Part shown: piece by piece, positions 1 through 10,701 of the stretch
How the letters are laid out: every line of letters starts with the position of its first letter
Position numbering within the stretch: the first letter of the stretch is position 1
NCBI GenBank assembly: GCA_963681505.1
Contig: OY811976.1
Span: forward strand, 6,128,003-6,192,002
Reading direction: 5' to 3'
Origin: Eunapius fragilis
Lineage: Eukaryota; Porifera; Demospongiae; Spongillida; Spongillidae
Length of the DNA stretch: 64,000 nt
Notes under the pieces: generated by a model
Seen by the model: the letters and a program-made list of their open reading frames with translations, nothing else
The model's database searches: none
Told to the model about the DNA's origin: nothing
Program-made: the position numbers and the translations under genes

Positions 1-563
1 TAATCCTTCTATTCTGGCGGGACCAACTTGTTGGCATGTCCCTATGCTTGTCCATATTACACCAGCCCCTATGCTGCATTGTCAGTCATCTGTCTGGTAT
101 GGTGTCCAGGTACAAAAATATCTGCAGCGGTATGAAGTGTCCATGCTAACATCATGGTCAGTCCCCTGGCTTAAGCCAGAAACACCTATAATACATACAC
201 TGTTGATGGGTATTGTGGTGTAGTTCCATGCATATCTGTAGAAGAGATGTAAAGGTGTGTGAGTATCTGAAGATCAAGTTCCTTCAGTTGACGTTGAGGG
301 CACCAAGAGGGGAAGGATGAACAAACCCAGAAAAAGCCAGCAGTAAGGCCATGCAGTGTACGAATAAAGGTGGACTTTATGATGATGCTGAAGTACTATT
401 TGAATCCAAACTGGTGTCAGCACATTGTCAATGGGTATGAAAAATTGAAACCGGGTTCAGTGTTTTTTGGATTGATGGGGTTAATTGCATGCATGTGGCC
501 ATTTGAAGTTGTCCTCTTATTCCTAGGTTCTCAACAAAGTTATGGGCTGAAGTGTGCTCTTCC

Positions 564-1856
564 AATAATAACTCTCGTGTCGTAGCTAGATTATTTTTGT
601 CTGGAAGCTATTCTGAAGCTAGAGAGTCCGTTTTGGTTCATTTGACACGAGCAGCTGTATGGTAGTTTTGTGTGCCATTAATTAGTAGTTGTGTCCATTG
701 AACATGCTTCCATGTGATACATGCATTGAAGGACAGCCAGTCATTGGTTGGTAGTGGTGTGCACAGAGAAACGTTAACCCTCTTTCAAATCATTATAGGA
801 TGAACCCAAGCACCTTTTGACAGTAATGATGTAATGCCAGCAGAGCCAGTCGAGACAGCTGCTGGAATTGCTGTTCCCCTTGAACTGTTTATATCTGTTT
901 TAGTTTACATTGTATCAATCATGTATGTAATACTTAACGTTAGTGCATGCACTGTTTTACACATTATTTCTTTGTGGACTGTGATAATGCAAACTTAATA
1001 TTGTCAAATCACCAACCAAAATTGCAGGTCAAAAGATGCTATTATGTTTAGCTTGTACTATTTGTAACAATGTGTAGTATAGCCAGCTAGATTTTAATTT
1101 GCGGCGCATGGTTAATAGTAAATGCTTACCGCATTGTGAAACAAAACTAAGCAGGGAATCACCACATGTACTCATAATTGCCTGTGAGTACTCACATATG
1201 AAGGAAATCCAAGTTTCCGTAAACCTATTGGTGAAGACTATACATCTCATGCATGACCAGGTTACTATTGCATCACAAAGAAGCCGGCATGAAAATTTTT
1301 CATGGGCTTTGGGAATATTATGGAGACCAAAATAGACAAAGCTGAAAAAAAAAAGAATTCATCTAGCTTTCAAATTTGTTTATTATAAATCAATGCCTCC
1401 ATATTATTCCAGGCATTTGTAGTTGGGTTCAGTGGTACCATTCATCTCTTTCCCTCCATCAGTCATGTAATCCTACTGAAGGAGTAAAACAGAGAATCCA
1501 TTAGGCCCATGTTTGCTTTGCTTGGTGCATAAGCTATTGGACGGATTGACGGTCAAAACTCAGCATTCAAGCTACTTTTGCTTGCATTTTGATGATGGCC
1601 GATGGTATTACTAGTTTTATAGAAAATCTGAAGGTTTTAGCTAATATATATATGGTTCAGTTGATCCAGCCAGAATTGATCTGCAATTGGTATGTGTATC
1701 AGTCTAGAAAAGTCTGAGAAAGCTTTCCAATGCTGTTCATCCCTTAAACCCTACTTGTAATCCTTCTACAGGCTCTTGCAATGGTAATAAAGGAGCGGCA
1801 GTGTCATATAATATACTTAAACTTTCATAGCAACTTACCTGGGTGTACATTTCTGT
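564..1856 (+). repeat. Tandem unit 1 (about 1.29 kb)
   Basis: First of four head-to-tail copies that start at AATAATAACTCTCGTGTCG. The start contains CTCGTGTC and, about 70 bases on, GACACGAG, so each unit opens with a potential small stem. This copy diverges most from the others and its short reading frames are broken. The unit ends at the motif ACCTGGGTGTACATTTCTGT, which precedes the next copy. Confidence 0.9.
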
Positions 1857-3110
1857 AATAATAACTCTCGTGTCGTAGCTAGATTATTAAGCTATTCTGA
1901 AGCTAGAGAGTCCGTTTTTGGTTCATTTGACACGAGCAGCTGTACGGTAGTTTTGTGTGCCATTAATTAATAGTTGTGTCCATTGAACATGCTTCCATGT
2001 GATGCATGCATTGAAGGACAGCCAGTCATTGGTTGGTAGTGGTGTGCACAGAGAAACGTTAACCCTCTTTCAAATCAAGCACCCATTGACAGTAATGATG
2101 TAATGCCAGCAGAGCCTGTCATGACAGCTGCAGGAATTACCGTTCCCCTTAAACTGTTTATATCTGTTTTAGTTTACATTGTATCAATCATGTATGTATT
2201 ACTTAATGTTAGTGCATGCACATTTTTACACATTATTTCTTTGTGGACTGGGACAATGCAAACTTATTATTGTCAAATCACCAACCAAAATTGCAGGTCA
2301 AAAGATACAATAATGTTTAGCTTGTACTATTTGTAACAATTTGTACTATAGCCAGCTAGATTTTAATTTGCGGTGCATGGTTAATAGTAAATGCTTACCG
2401 CATTGTGAAACAAAAGTAAGCAGGAAATCACCACATGTACTCATAACTGCCTGTGAGTACTCACATATGAAGGAAATCCAAGTTTCCGTAAAGCTATAGG
2501 GGGAAGACTATACATCTCATGCATGACCAGGTTACTTTTGCATCACAAAGAAGCCGGCATGAAAATTTTTCATGGGCTTTGGGAAAATTATGGAGACCAA
2601 AACAGATAAAGCATTTTAAAAAAGGAATTCATCTAGCTTTCAAATTTGTTTATTATAAATCAATGCCTCCATAGTTTTCCAGGCAATTATAGTTGGGTTC
2701 AGTGGTGCCATTCATCTCTTTCCCTCCGTCAGTCATATAATCCTACAGAAGGAGTAAAATAAAGGATCCATTAGGCCCATGTTTTGCTTGGTGCGTAAGC
2801 TATTGGATGTATTGACGGTCAAACCTCAGCATTCAAGCTACTTTTGCTTGCATTTTGATGATGGCCGATGGTAGTACTAGTATTATAGAATATCTGAAGG
2901 TTTTAGCTAATATATATATGGTTCAGTTGATCCAGCCAGAATTGGTATGTGCATCAGTCTAGAGAAGTCTGAGATAGCTTCCCAATGCTGTTCATCCCTT
3001 AAACCCTACTTGTAATCCTTCTACAGGCTCTTGCAATGTAATAAAGGAGCGGCAGTGTCATATAATATACTTAAACTTTCATAGCAACTTACCTGGGTGT
3101 ACATTTCTGT
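1857..3110 (+). repeat. Tandem unit 2 (about 1.25 kb)
   Basis: Close copy of units 3 and 4. It has two short open stretches (about 2103-2336 and 2370-2500); the second ends in a stop created inside the segment that stays open in units 3 and 4. A short deletion removes part of the motif near 2945 seen in the other copies. No recognised protein family. Confidence 0.9.
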
Positions 3111-4376
3111 AATAATAACTCTCGTGTCGTAGCTAGATTATTATGCTATTCTGAAGCTAGAGAGTCCGTTTTTGGTTCATTTGACACGAGCAGCTGTACG
3201 GTAGTTTTGTGTGCCATTAATTAATAGTTGTGTCCATTGAACATGCTTCCATGTGATGCATGCATTGAAGGACAGCCAGTCATTGGTTGGTAGTGGTGTG
3301 CACAGAGAAACGTTAACCCTCTTTCAAATCAAGCACCCATTGACAGTAATGATGTAATGCCAGCAGAGCCTGTCATGACAGCTGCAGGAATTACCGTTCC
3401 CCTTAAACTGTTTATATCTGTTTTAGTTTACATTGTATCAATCATGTATGCATTACTTAATGTTAGTGCATGCACATTTTTACACATTATTTCTTTGTGG
3501 ACTGGGACAATGCAAACTTAATATTGTCAAATCACCAACCAAAATTGCAGGTCAAAAGATACAATAATGTTTAGCTTGTACTATTTGTAACAATTTGTAC
3601 TATAGCCAGCTAGATTTTAATTTGCGGTGCATGGTTAATAGTAAATGCTTACCGCATTGTGAAACAAAAGTAAGCAGGAAATCACCACATGTACTCATAA
3701 CTGCCTGTGAGTACTCACATATGAAGGAAATCCAAGTTTCCGTAAAGCTATTGGGTGAAAACTATACATCTCATGCATGCCCAGGTTACTATTGCATCAC
3801 AAAGAAGCCGGCATGAAAATTTTTCATGGGCTTTGGGAAAATTATGGAGACCAAAACAGATAAAGCATTTTAAAAAAGGAATTCATCTAGCTTTCAAATT
3901 TGTTTATTATAAATCAATGCCTCCATAGTTTTCCAGGCATTTATAGTTGGGTTCAGTGGTGCCATTCATCTCTTTCCCTCCGTCAGTCATATAATCCTAC
4001 AGAAGGAGTAAAATAAAGGATCCATTAGGCCCATGTTTTGCTTGGTGCGTAAGCTATTGGATGTATTGACGGTCAAACCTCAGCATTCAAGCTACTTTTG
4101 CTTGCATTTTGATGATGGCCGATGGTAGTACTAGTATTATAGAATATCTGAAGGTTTTAGCTAATATATATATGGTTCAGTTGATCCAGCCAGAATTGAT
4201 CTGCAATTGGTATGTGCATCAGTCTAGAAAAGTCTGAGAAAGCTTTCCAATGCTATTCATCCCTTCAACCCTACTTGTGATCCTTCTACAGGCTCTTGGA
4301 ATGGTAATAAAGGAGCGGCAGTGTCATATAATATACTTAAACTTTCATAGCAACTTACCTGGGTGTACATTTCTGT
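3111..4376 (+). repeat. Tandem unit 3 (about 1.27 kb)
   Basis: Nearly identical to unit 2. A cysteine-containing open stretch at 3595-3816 (73 codons, with HCETK and CEYSHMKE) aligns with the longer one in unit 4. Whether it is translated is not clear; there is no recognisable domain. Confidence 0.9.
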
Positions 4377-5644
4377 AATAATAACTCTCGTGTCGTAGCT
4401 AGATTATTATGCTATTCTGAAGCTAGAGAGTCCGTTTGACACGAGCAGCTGTACGGTAGTTTTGTGTGCCATTAATTAATAGTTGTGTCCATTGAACATG
4501 CTTCCATGTGATGCATGCATTGAAGGACAGCCAGTCATTGGTTGGTAGTGGTGTGCACAGAGAAACGTTAACCCTCTTTCAAATCAAGCACCCATTGACA
4601 GTAATGATGTAATGCCAGCAGAGCCTGTCATGACGGCTGCAGGAATTACCGTTCCCCTTAAACTGTTTATATCTGTTTTAGTTTACATTGTATCAATCAT
4701 GTATGTATTACTTAATGTTAGTGCATGCACTGTTTTACACATTATTTCTTTGTGGACTGTGACAATGCAAACTTAATATTGTCAAATCACCAACCAAAAT
4801 GGCAGGTCAAAAGATACTATTATGTTTAGCTTGTACTATTTGTAACAATGTGTACTATAGCCAGCTAGATTTTAATTTGCGGTGCATGGTTAATAGTAAA
4901 TGCTTACCGCATTGTGAAACAAAAGTAAGCAGGAAATCACCACACCTACTCATAATTGCCTGTGAGTACTCACATATGAAGGAAATCCAAGTTTCCGTAA
5001 AGCTATTGGGTGAAAACTATACATCTCATGCATGCCCAGGTTACTATTGTATCACAAAGAAGCCTGCATGAAAATTTTTCATGGGTTTTGGGAAAATTAT
5101 GGAGACCAAAATAGATAAAGCTTTTAAAAAAAAAGAATTCATCTAGCTTTCAAATTTGTTTATTATAAATCAATGCCTCCATATTTTTCCAGGCATTTTT
5201 AGTTGGGTTTAGTGGTGCCATTCATCTTTTTCCCTCCATCAGTCATATAATCCTACTGAAGGAGTAAAACAGAGGATCCATTAGGCCCATGTTTGCTTTG
5301 CTTGGTGCATAAGCTATTGGATGGATTGGCGGTCAAAACTCAGCATTCAAGCTACTTTTGCTTGCATTTTGATGATGGCCGATGGTAGTACTAGTATTAT
5401 AGAAAATCTGAAGGCTTTAGCTAATATATATATGATTCAGTTGATCCAGCCAGAATTGATCTGCAATTGGTATGTGTATCAGTCTAGAAAAGTCTGAGAA
5501 AGCTTTCCAATGCTGTTCATCCCTTAAACCCTACTTGTAATCCTTCTACAGGCTCTTGCAATGATAATAAAGGAGCGGCAGTATATACAGTATCATATAA
5601 TATACTTAAACTTCCATAGCAACTTACCTGGGTGTACATTTCTG
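4377..5644 (+). repeat. Tandem unit 4 (about 1.27 kb) with best-preserved short ORF
   Basis: Last copy of the array; similarity stops at about 5644. It holds the longest open stretch of the family, 4799-5071 (90 codons), with seven cysteines and two histidines but no family I recognise. A related fragment lies far away at 39669-39888, so part of the unit is dispersed and is probably transposon-derived rather than a private satellite. Confidence 0.88.
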
Positions 5645-6212
5645 TTTGGCTTCTACCAAGTTAAATTTTAGCACAAGGTGGAAAATATCTCTTTCCAAGA
5701 AGCCTCATAAAATCGCTGTTCAACACAAACGTTCATGCGCAATGATCAATTTGTCGGCAGAAGTTAGGCAGCATATTTATGTTGGCAAAGTCAGAATCAA
5801 AATCAACAAGTATGACAAATAAGTAGTGACATAATTTGTCTACATATATGTACCAGTTTTGAAGTTATCTGGATGCTCCTGCTGAGAGATATTTAGGTTT
5901 TGACCACTGGGTGTAAGCCGTTTGGATTACCGTCCTATGGAGAATAAAATAGGATCTAGAATATATTCTTAATGGATATTGTGTGCTGTCACGCAATAAT
6001 TGTACCGGGCGAAAATTGTACTGGGTGCACCGGGTTGTTGTAAAACGGTTCTTAGATAATATATTACAACATGCATGCATCCTCTCGTACTTCGTACAGA
6101 CTGAATTATTTTTCTTTACATCACTATTCTGTAACCAATGACACGACCGTCCATTCATAGCTATTAATTGTTTCACTATTGATGAAACGTAATCTCAGGA
6201 CCTTGCATACAC
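5645..6212. other. Gene-free arm segment
   Basis: No convincing gene. It carries the motif CTGTCACGCAATAATTG near 5990, also seen at about 24310 (right arm) and 52434. The right arm shows the same sequence interrupted by a GGTCCG-rich element, so this is the empty-site allele of that insertion. Confidence 0.6.
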
Positions 6213-6234
6213 CTATGAAATTTCACTGTTACAT

Positions 6235-6705
6235 TCGTCTAACTGTTTCATAGTGGTTGAAAATGTATATATTTGATATATAGCCTCCTTGGAGTGCACA
6301 GAACTGCTGTTTTCAGCAGAGGAAGAATTTGTAAACTTGAGCCATTTGTTGTTCTGTCCACATTTGGTGAACACAATATTGATGTCCCCAACATATTAGT
6401 AGCTGCAAATATTTCTCAATCTGTAGCCCAGACTGACGAACTGTGCATATAGCCCAGACTGACTGACTGTGTCCAACATAGCATGACATCAATCCAGCAT
6501 TGTGTGCAATATATGTTGCTATTAGTGTTCTGAATTCAATATGATCATCTTGAGAACCAGTCACCAAAAATGCCAGTGCCTTAAAAAGAAAACAGTTGCC
6601 ATCTCCCAGAATTCTTCCAGTGACAGCAGGAAAATGATTGATGCTATAATTATAATGTTCTTGCGTGTGAATAACATAGCCGCTGACGAAACTTATCCCA
6701 AGCAA
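6235..6705 (-). pseudogene. OTU-family cysteine protease, left-arm copy (broken)
   Basis: OTU-fold deubiquitinase-like cysteine proteases use Cys, His and Asp residues. On the minus strand the nucleophile motif GDGNCFLFKALAF is seen near 6610, followed by a typical acidic and hydrophobic helix (DDHIEFRTLIATYIAHN). In other frames come the WAT-EIFAATNMLGTSI segment and, close to the end, NHYET, where the catalytic His is expected. The domain is therefore present end to end but needs frame changes, and a TGA sits where other members have Trp or another residue. The same breaks occur in the right-arm copy and in the partial copy at 9393-9740, so the gene was already dead before duplication, or it contains unrecognised introns. 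OTU domains of this kind are common in animal transposons, but the host element here is unidentified. Confidence 0.72.
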
Positions 6706-6885
6706 CTAAAACATACTTTTCTGCCAAGCGTCATGCACACACAGGCCTATATGGAATGTTATTGCTCTCATTTTCAGTGTCATCTACTAGTATGCTTCAG
6801 TGTGTTTATAAAATATCTAGACTCTTCTTTTCAATCCATAAGCATCTTGATGCTGAAGTTATCTTTCCAGGAGAAAAATTTTCTT

Positions 6886-7143
6886 TTACCAAACTGACAC
6901 CCATTTGCAGAATGCGTCCAGATGTGATGCTGATAGTAGAAAATATGTCCTTCCGAATCTTGAAAGGAGAAAAAACGGGTCACACCTGATTATGGTAAAT
7001 GAATGGTAAATGAATGCATTCACGGCCGTTTGGTAAGAGACAAAAGCTATACACACCATTTCTTTCACATCTCTAACTATTCCACTCCACATACAGCGTT
7101 CAGTGATTCTGGCGACTCCGTTGAATAGTGCCTGCTGGTTCAT
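6886..7143 (-). CDS. Short ORF shared by both arms, possible upstream exon of the OTU gene
   Basis: An open stretch of 85 codons just upstream of the OTU segment on the same strand. The first half (MNQQALFNGVARITER, then DVKEMVCIA and YQTAVNAFIYH) is kept in frame in the right-arm copy at 22326-22469, where it ends sooner. That conservation could simply reflect recent duplication of the arms. No domain is recognised. It could be an exon of the OTU gene or chance. Confidence 0.25.
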   Translation of the reverse strand: MNQQALFNGVARITERCMWSGIVRDVKEMVCIAFVSYQTAVNAFIYHSFTIIRCDPFFLLSRFGRTYFLLSASHLDAFCKWVSVW

Positions 7144-7386
7144 GTTTCTTTGTGCCCCTACATGGCCTTGCCTGATGACATGAACGTGTATGGGATGTAT
7201 AGCCCGCAGTATCGAGAATATGATTTCCTGAACTATGTAAATGCGCGCGAGTAAATGTTGTAAGGTTTGGCTTTAGTTTCACTATGCGGTACGGGATTCT
7301 TTTTTACTGGTTTGCGTTCTAGGTATCGGTTCTAGCTCAGTATAAGTCACGAGAAAAGCTCATAAGACTTCAAAAATTATTTCATC

Positions 7387-7394
7387 TGACGTCA
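7387..7394. promoter_or_regulatory. CRE-like palindrome TGACGTCA
   Basis: A perfect 8-base CREB/ATF-type site lies 41 bases before a TATA-like box and upstream of the EndoU gene. It is kept in the right arm at 22075-22082. The position suggests a core promoter, but this is inference from motif and spacing only. Confidence 0.4.
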
Positions 7395-7434
7395 TATCAC
7401 ATGCGCACATGTGCATACGATTTGCAACTGCGTG

Positions 7435-7442
7435 TATATAAA
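7435..7442 (+). promoter_or_regulatory. TATA-like box TATATAAA
   Basis: TATATAAA lies about 195 bases before the 68-codon ORF at 7634 and 450 bases before the EndoU start. Transcription would start near 7465-7470. The box is conserved in the right arm (22027-22034, minus strand). Confidence 0.45.
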
Positions 7443-7633
7443 TGGAACAGTGTATTCCTTCAAAACAACGGAGTTTAATTGGCTTGGTACACTCTGAGTT
7501 TTAATTGAACATCATTCCTGCCATATTGGGTGAGTTAGAACGCCGTGGGTTAGAATGCTGTAATCAAATGTAATCAGTGTGACTATCGTATTATGATACA
7601 GCTTATAAGCACCCCCACCTCCCGCAAATAAAA

Positions 7634-7840
7634 TTGCTTTGTTTAAACGTGCGTCACTCCGTAACCGTCGCGAGTATGTCAGGAAATAAAATGGTACGCG
7701 TCCGTGATTATGAAAAAAGATACGCGGAAACGTTCGCGGTTTCGCAGATACGGGCGTTTATCATGATGCGGGAGCTACACCGGCATCACGTGCACAGTTA
7801 CATCTACACTCCCACGCAAAGGGTTGCTCACAATGATTAA
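7634..7840 (+). CDS. Small basic protein upstream of EndoU, left copy
   Basis: 68 codons, rich in Arg and His, with no signal peptide and no recognised domain. Methionines at codons 1 and 15 (MSGNKMVRVRDYEKRY) are both possible starts. It lies between the TATA-like box and the EndoU gene on the same strand. The right-arm copy (21633-21839) is the same length with only two visible residue changes (near YIYTPT). It could be a separate small protein, a first exon, or an upstream ORF of the EndoU transcript. Confidence 0.4.
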   Translation: MLCLNVRHSVTVASMSGNKMVRVRDYEKRYAETFAVSQIRAFIMMRELHRHHVHSYIYTPTQRVAHND

Positions 7841-7887
7841 ACTTAAAACCATGCACTTTAAATTCGATTCATGCATGAATTAACTGC

Positions 7888-8664
7888 ATGGCAACTGTTT
7901 ATCAACAGTATCCAGCTAGGATGCTGTATAGCGAAAGAGTCGTACGAGTATGTGTTATTGCAATTGCCGTCTTCGTGGGCGTCTCCACCACAGCATTGCA
8001 TCACCCCAACTTTGGTAATACTGTAAGTCATGAGGAGTATAATAGCATATATAATAGTTACACTTGGTTGAACTGAGTGCGTGTAACATTGTATTCCTTA
8101 TGACAACAGCTGTCAGCTATGGCATTGGTCAATCCGGCAAATTTTCAGTGCGACAAATGGAGTCCCGTTGACGCGGATCCGAAAATAAGCAACACCAATC
8201 CTCAAGTTGCATTGACCCATATTTTCTGTGGACAAATAAAGGCTAACGGCGATGCAGAAGGACTTCACTACCTCCCGTCTGCCTCTTCTAAATACGGCCG
8301 TGTTGAGGAACCTATCACGCTAACAAACGCACTGCCTTGCTACAAGAAAGAGGCGGTTTACAATGCTAAATCATCACAATGGATATACAGGGTCTTGTCA
8401 AGCGGTTCGAAAGGGTTTTGCTTCTTTCCGAGAGCTTGGTCGGTTGTAGATACAGTCAACAACTTAATAGCCACACACCGACGATGTAACCCTAACCAAA
8501 ACGTTGGTACGCTATGTGCTCGTCGTCCATACGGACCTGGCTTCGATATCATCATCTTCCTAGGAAACCTATCCACAGGCCAACGAGGAATTGTATCTGC
8601 ATTCGCAACTCCAGAAAATGCTTATAATCAAGGCTGCACTGTATGCCAGCCTCCTGCAGGTTAA
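7888..8664 (+). CDS. Secreted bacterial-type EndoU nuclease-like protein, left copy (two exons)
   Basis: Exon 1 is 7888-8022, then a GT-AG intron of 87 bases (8023-8109, donor GTAAGT), then exon 2 at 8110-8664; the junction is phase 0. The N-terminus has a hydrophobic stretch (VCVIAIAVFVGV) followed by small residues, read as a signal peptide; starts at 7888 or 7921 both precede it. The mature part resembles the bacterial EndoU domain (Pfam EndoU_bacteria): THIFCGQIKANG with the first His, GLHYLPS with the second, then FCFFPRAWS and the closing strand RGIVSAFATP. In bacteria this fold is an RNase, often the toxic tip of secreted polymorphic toxins; in an animal a secreted digestive, defence or venom-like role is possible, but catalysis is unproven. 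Several cysteines fit an extracellular protein. Sequence is intact. Likely ancient lateral acquisition from bacteria (inference). Confidence 0.75.
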
Positions 8665-9392
8665 GTAACGTGACTGTAATGTTACAAGCCACAAGCCTGC
8701 ACTATACATATACATACGCCTTTTGCTCTCATAGTGCAGTTGTACGAATGCCATTACATTACTTGCACTGATTTCATTGAGCATGTTGAGCAATGGCGTA
8801 ACATCACGTCACGTTCCATATTTACGCACATATAAAACTACCGACGTGTCATATATGATAATTATCGCATGCAACTATGAAATAGTAAACTAAATCAACT
8901 CAACAGTTTTACAGCCGGATAAATATAAGATTAAATGCCATGGTCGAAATTTATTTAGGAACCTTTTCTTGGTAATGTGCGATTTTCAATGACGTACATG
9001 TGAGCACCTAAAGAGGAAAAACAAATGCTTTAATACATGACCACAGTGAGAAATATACAATGTTGAGATGAATGATTTTGTTATCAGATAACACGTACCA
9101 CACGCTGCAAGCACACCCACATGCGTGCACAGACTATGCTTCTATAATGACTGCCAATCATCCATTGATAGTCAACTTAGCCCTGCTGCTACATCAGTGA
9201 TGACCGATCACGTCTCACCCATAGCAAAAACAGCTCTTCATGATCACACATTACGAAAACAAACCCTGTTCATTGAGGTTAGGGCGCAAGGATTCAAAGT
9301 TTAGTGTTCTTTGCTGCAACTCATTATACACAGACGGTAGTTTATGTAAAGTACTCACCTATTTATCATTCCAGAAATTATTGTTAAAGATG
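8665..9392. other. Conserved arm segment without a gene
   Basis: Shared with 20105-20819 of the right arm. Contains AT-rich 3' flanking sequence of the EndoU gene. I see no convincing ORF or RNA gene. The arms stop matching at 9392/20105. Confidence 0.6.
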
Positions 9393-9740
9393 ATCATACC
9401 TATGAAATTTCACTGTTACATTCGTCTAACTGTTTCATAGTGGTTGACAATGTATATATTTGATATTTAGCCTCCTTGGAGTGCATAGAACTGCTGTTTT
9501 CAGCAGAGGAAGAATTTGTAAACTTGAGCCATTTGTTGTTCTGTCCACATTTGGTGAACACAATATTGATGTCCCCAACATATTAGTAGCTGCAAATATT
9601 TCTCAATCTGTAGCCCAGACTGACGAACTGTGCATATTTGTCTGCTGTATATAATCATTCACTGACTGAAAGTGTCCAATATAGCATGACATCAATCCAG
9701 CATTGTGTGCAACTATGTTGCTATTAGTGTTCTGAATTCG
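9393..9740 (-). pseudogene. Third, partial OTU copy at the palindrome inner edge
   Basis: This segment repeats 6212-6545 in the same orientation and covers the 3' half of the OTU pseudogene, including the NHYET end and the shared TGA. It stops at about 9740, where a GA-rich minisatellite begins. Together with 6212-9392 it implies a tandem duplication of an OTU-EndoU block of about 3.2 kb whose second copy was interrupted. Confidence 0.75.
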
Positions 9741-9754
9741 ATATGATCATCCCT

Positions 9755-9948
9755 TCACGAAGGGAGAGTGAGACGAAGGGAGAGTGAGACGAAGGGAGAG
9801 AGAGACGAAGGGAGAGAGACGAAGGGAGAGAGAGACGAAGGGAGAGAGAGACGAAGGGAGAGAGACGAAGGGAGAGAGAGAGACGAAGGGAGAGAGACGA
9901 AGGGAGAGAGAGACAAAGGGCGAGAGAGACGAAGGGAGAGAGAGGTGT
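9755..9948. repeat. Polypurine minisatellite (GACGAAGGGAGAGA)n
   Basis: About twelve copies of a 12-18 base unit GACGAAGGGAGA(GA)n. The strand is almost pure purine, so long reading frames on both strands here are repeat artefacts. It is followed by a G run at about 10000-10017. Confidence 0.95.
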
Positions 9949-10017
9949 GGATGGGGCATGGGGGAGAGGGAGAGAAAGGAGAAAGAAGAGGGGACGGGGG
10001 AGGGGGGGGGGGGGGGG

Positions 10018-10100
10018 TGGATAATCTATTCCAAAGGGGGATAAACTATTCCGGAATAGATTATCCGGGGGATAATTTAATACGGGGGGTAATCTATTTC
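10018..10100. repeat. GGATAATCTATTCC short repeats with a palindrome
   Basis: Four imperfect copies of a GGATAATYTATTCC motif, one pair forming the palindrome TATTCCGGAATA. It lies directly before the retroelement coding region and could be a remnant of the element's untranslated leader. Confidence 0.5.
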
Positions 10101-10108
10101 GTGACACC

Positions 10109-10656
10109 TGCTGTTTTCGATGCGGAGAGGAGGGACATATCAAACGATTCTGTCCTTTAAACTTCAACGGGCCTGCTGGAGCGGTGAACGGCAACAGACT
10201 AGGAGCCCGTTGAACGTTCGCCAAAATCTGGATCCATTGCATTTTGGATGCAACATTTCTAACGTCACTTCGTTGCTTTGCATAGACGGGAATGTGGGGA
10301 AAAGGCCAGTGAACATGCTTTTAGATTCAGGAGCAGCGGTTTCCGTAGTTCGAAATAGCGTTTTGGATGATATAAGTAGAAATCTGGTAATGGCCACATC
10401 AAGAACAGCTATAGGTGCCAATGGGCTGCCTCTGAGTGTGATGGGGCAAGTGGACCTTGACGTTTGTCTTGGTAGCTTTCGAACAGTTCATACTTTCATT
10501 GTCGTAAGGGATTTAACCTTTTAATGCATACTGGGAGCTGATTTTTTGAAGATTAACAAGGCTGTGATGGACTTCAGGAATAACATGCTTCACCTAGGGG
10601 ACAGCGCAGTCAAGATTCCTAGTAACAACAACTCGATCCGCATCGGTTTCGAGTGA
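10109..10656 (+). pseudogene. Ty3/gypsy zinc knuckle and protease (broken)
   Basis: A CCHC knuckle, CFRCGEEGHIKRFC, is encoded at about 10112-10156 in one frame. The protease follows in another frame, with the active-site motif MLLDSGAAVS at about 10315 and the flap-like region IGANGLPLSVMGQV. The C-terminal LGAD motif of retropepsins lies just after an in-frame TAA at 10522. No capsid region is visible upstream; the minisatellite sits where it should be. The frame change between knuckle and protease may be a natural gag-pol frameshift, but the TAA is a true break. Confidence 0.85.
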
Positions 10657-10701
10657 AGCACACAGCATCTCCGTACATGCGGTTGAAGACATGGAGATCT
10701 T

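Larger units (their letters stand above)
1..9392. repeat. Left arm of a giant inverted repeat
   Basis: This arm is matched in reverse complement by about 20105-27882. Shared blocks in mirror order are the outer end (1-60 versus 27780-27882), the 1.26-kb tandem units, the OTU pseudogene, the EndoU gene and the inner end (about 9320-9392 versus 20105-20175). The arm starts at the window edge, so its true outer end is unknown. Arm lengths differ because the left has extra tandem units and the right has a fold-back insertion, a GGTCCG element and a deletion of about 0.5 kb. The inner boundary is sharp: 9393 onward matches 6212 onward instead of the right arm. Confidence 0.93.

Noticed and set aside
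564..5644. CRISPR-like array
   Set aside because: Units are 1.26 kb with no short repeat-spacer structure, and the genome is clearly eukaryotic.
9724..10242. Long Ser/Pro/Leu-rich and Arg/Glu-rich frames on both strands
   Set aside because: They run through the GA minisatellite and G run; repeats without stop codons open every frame.
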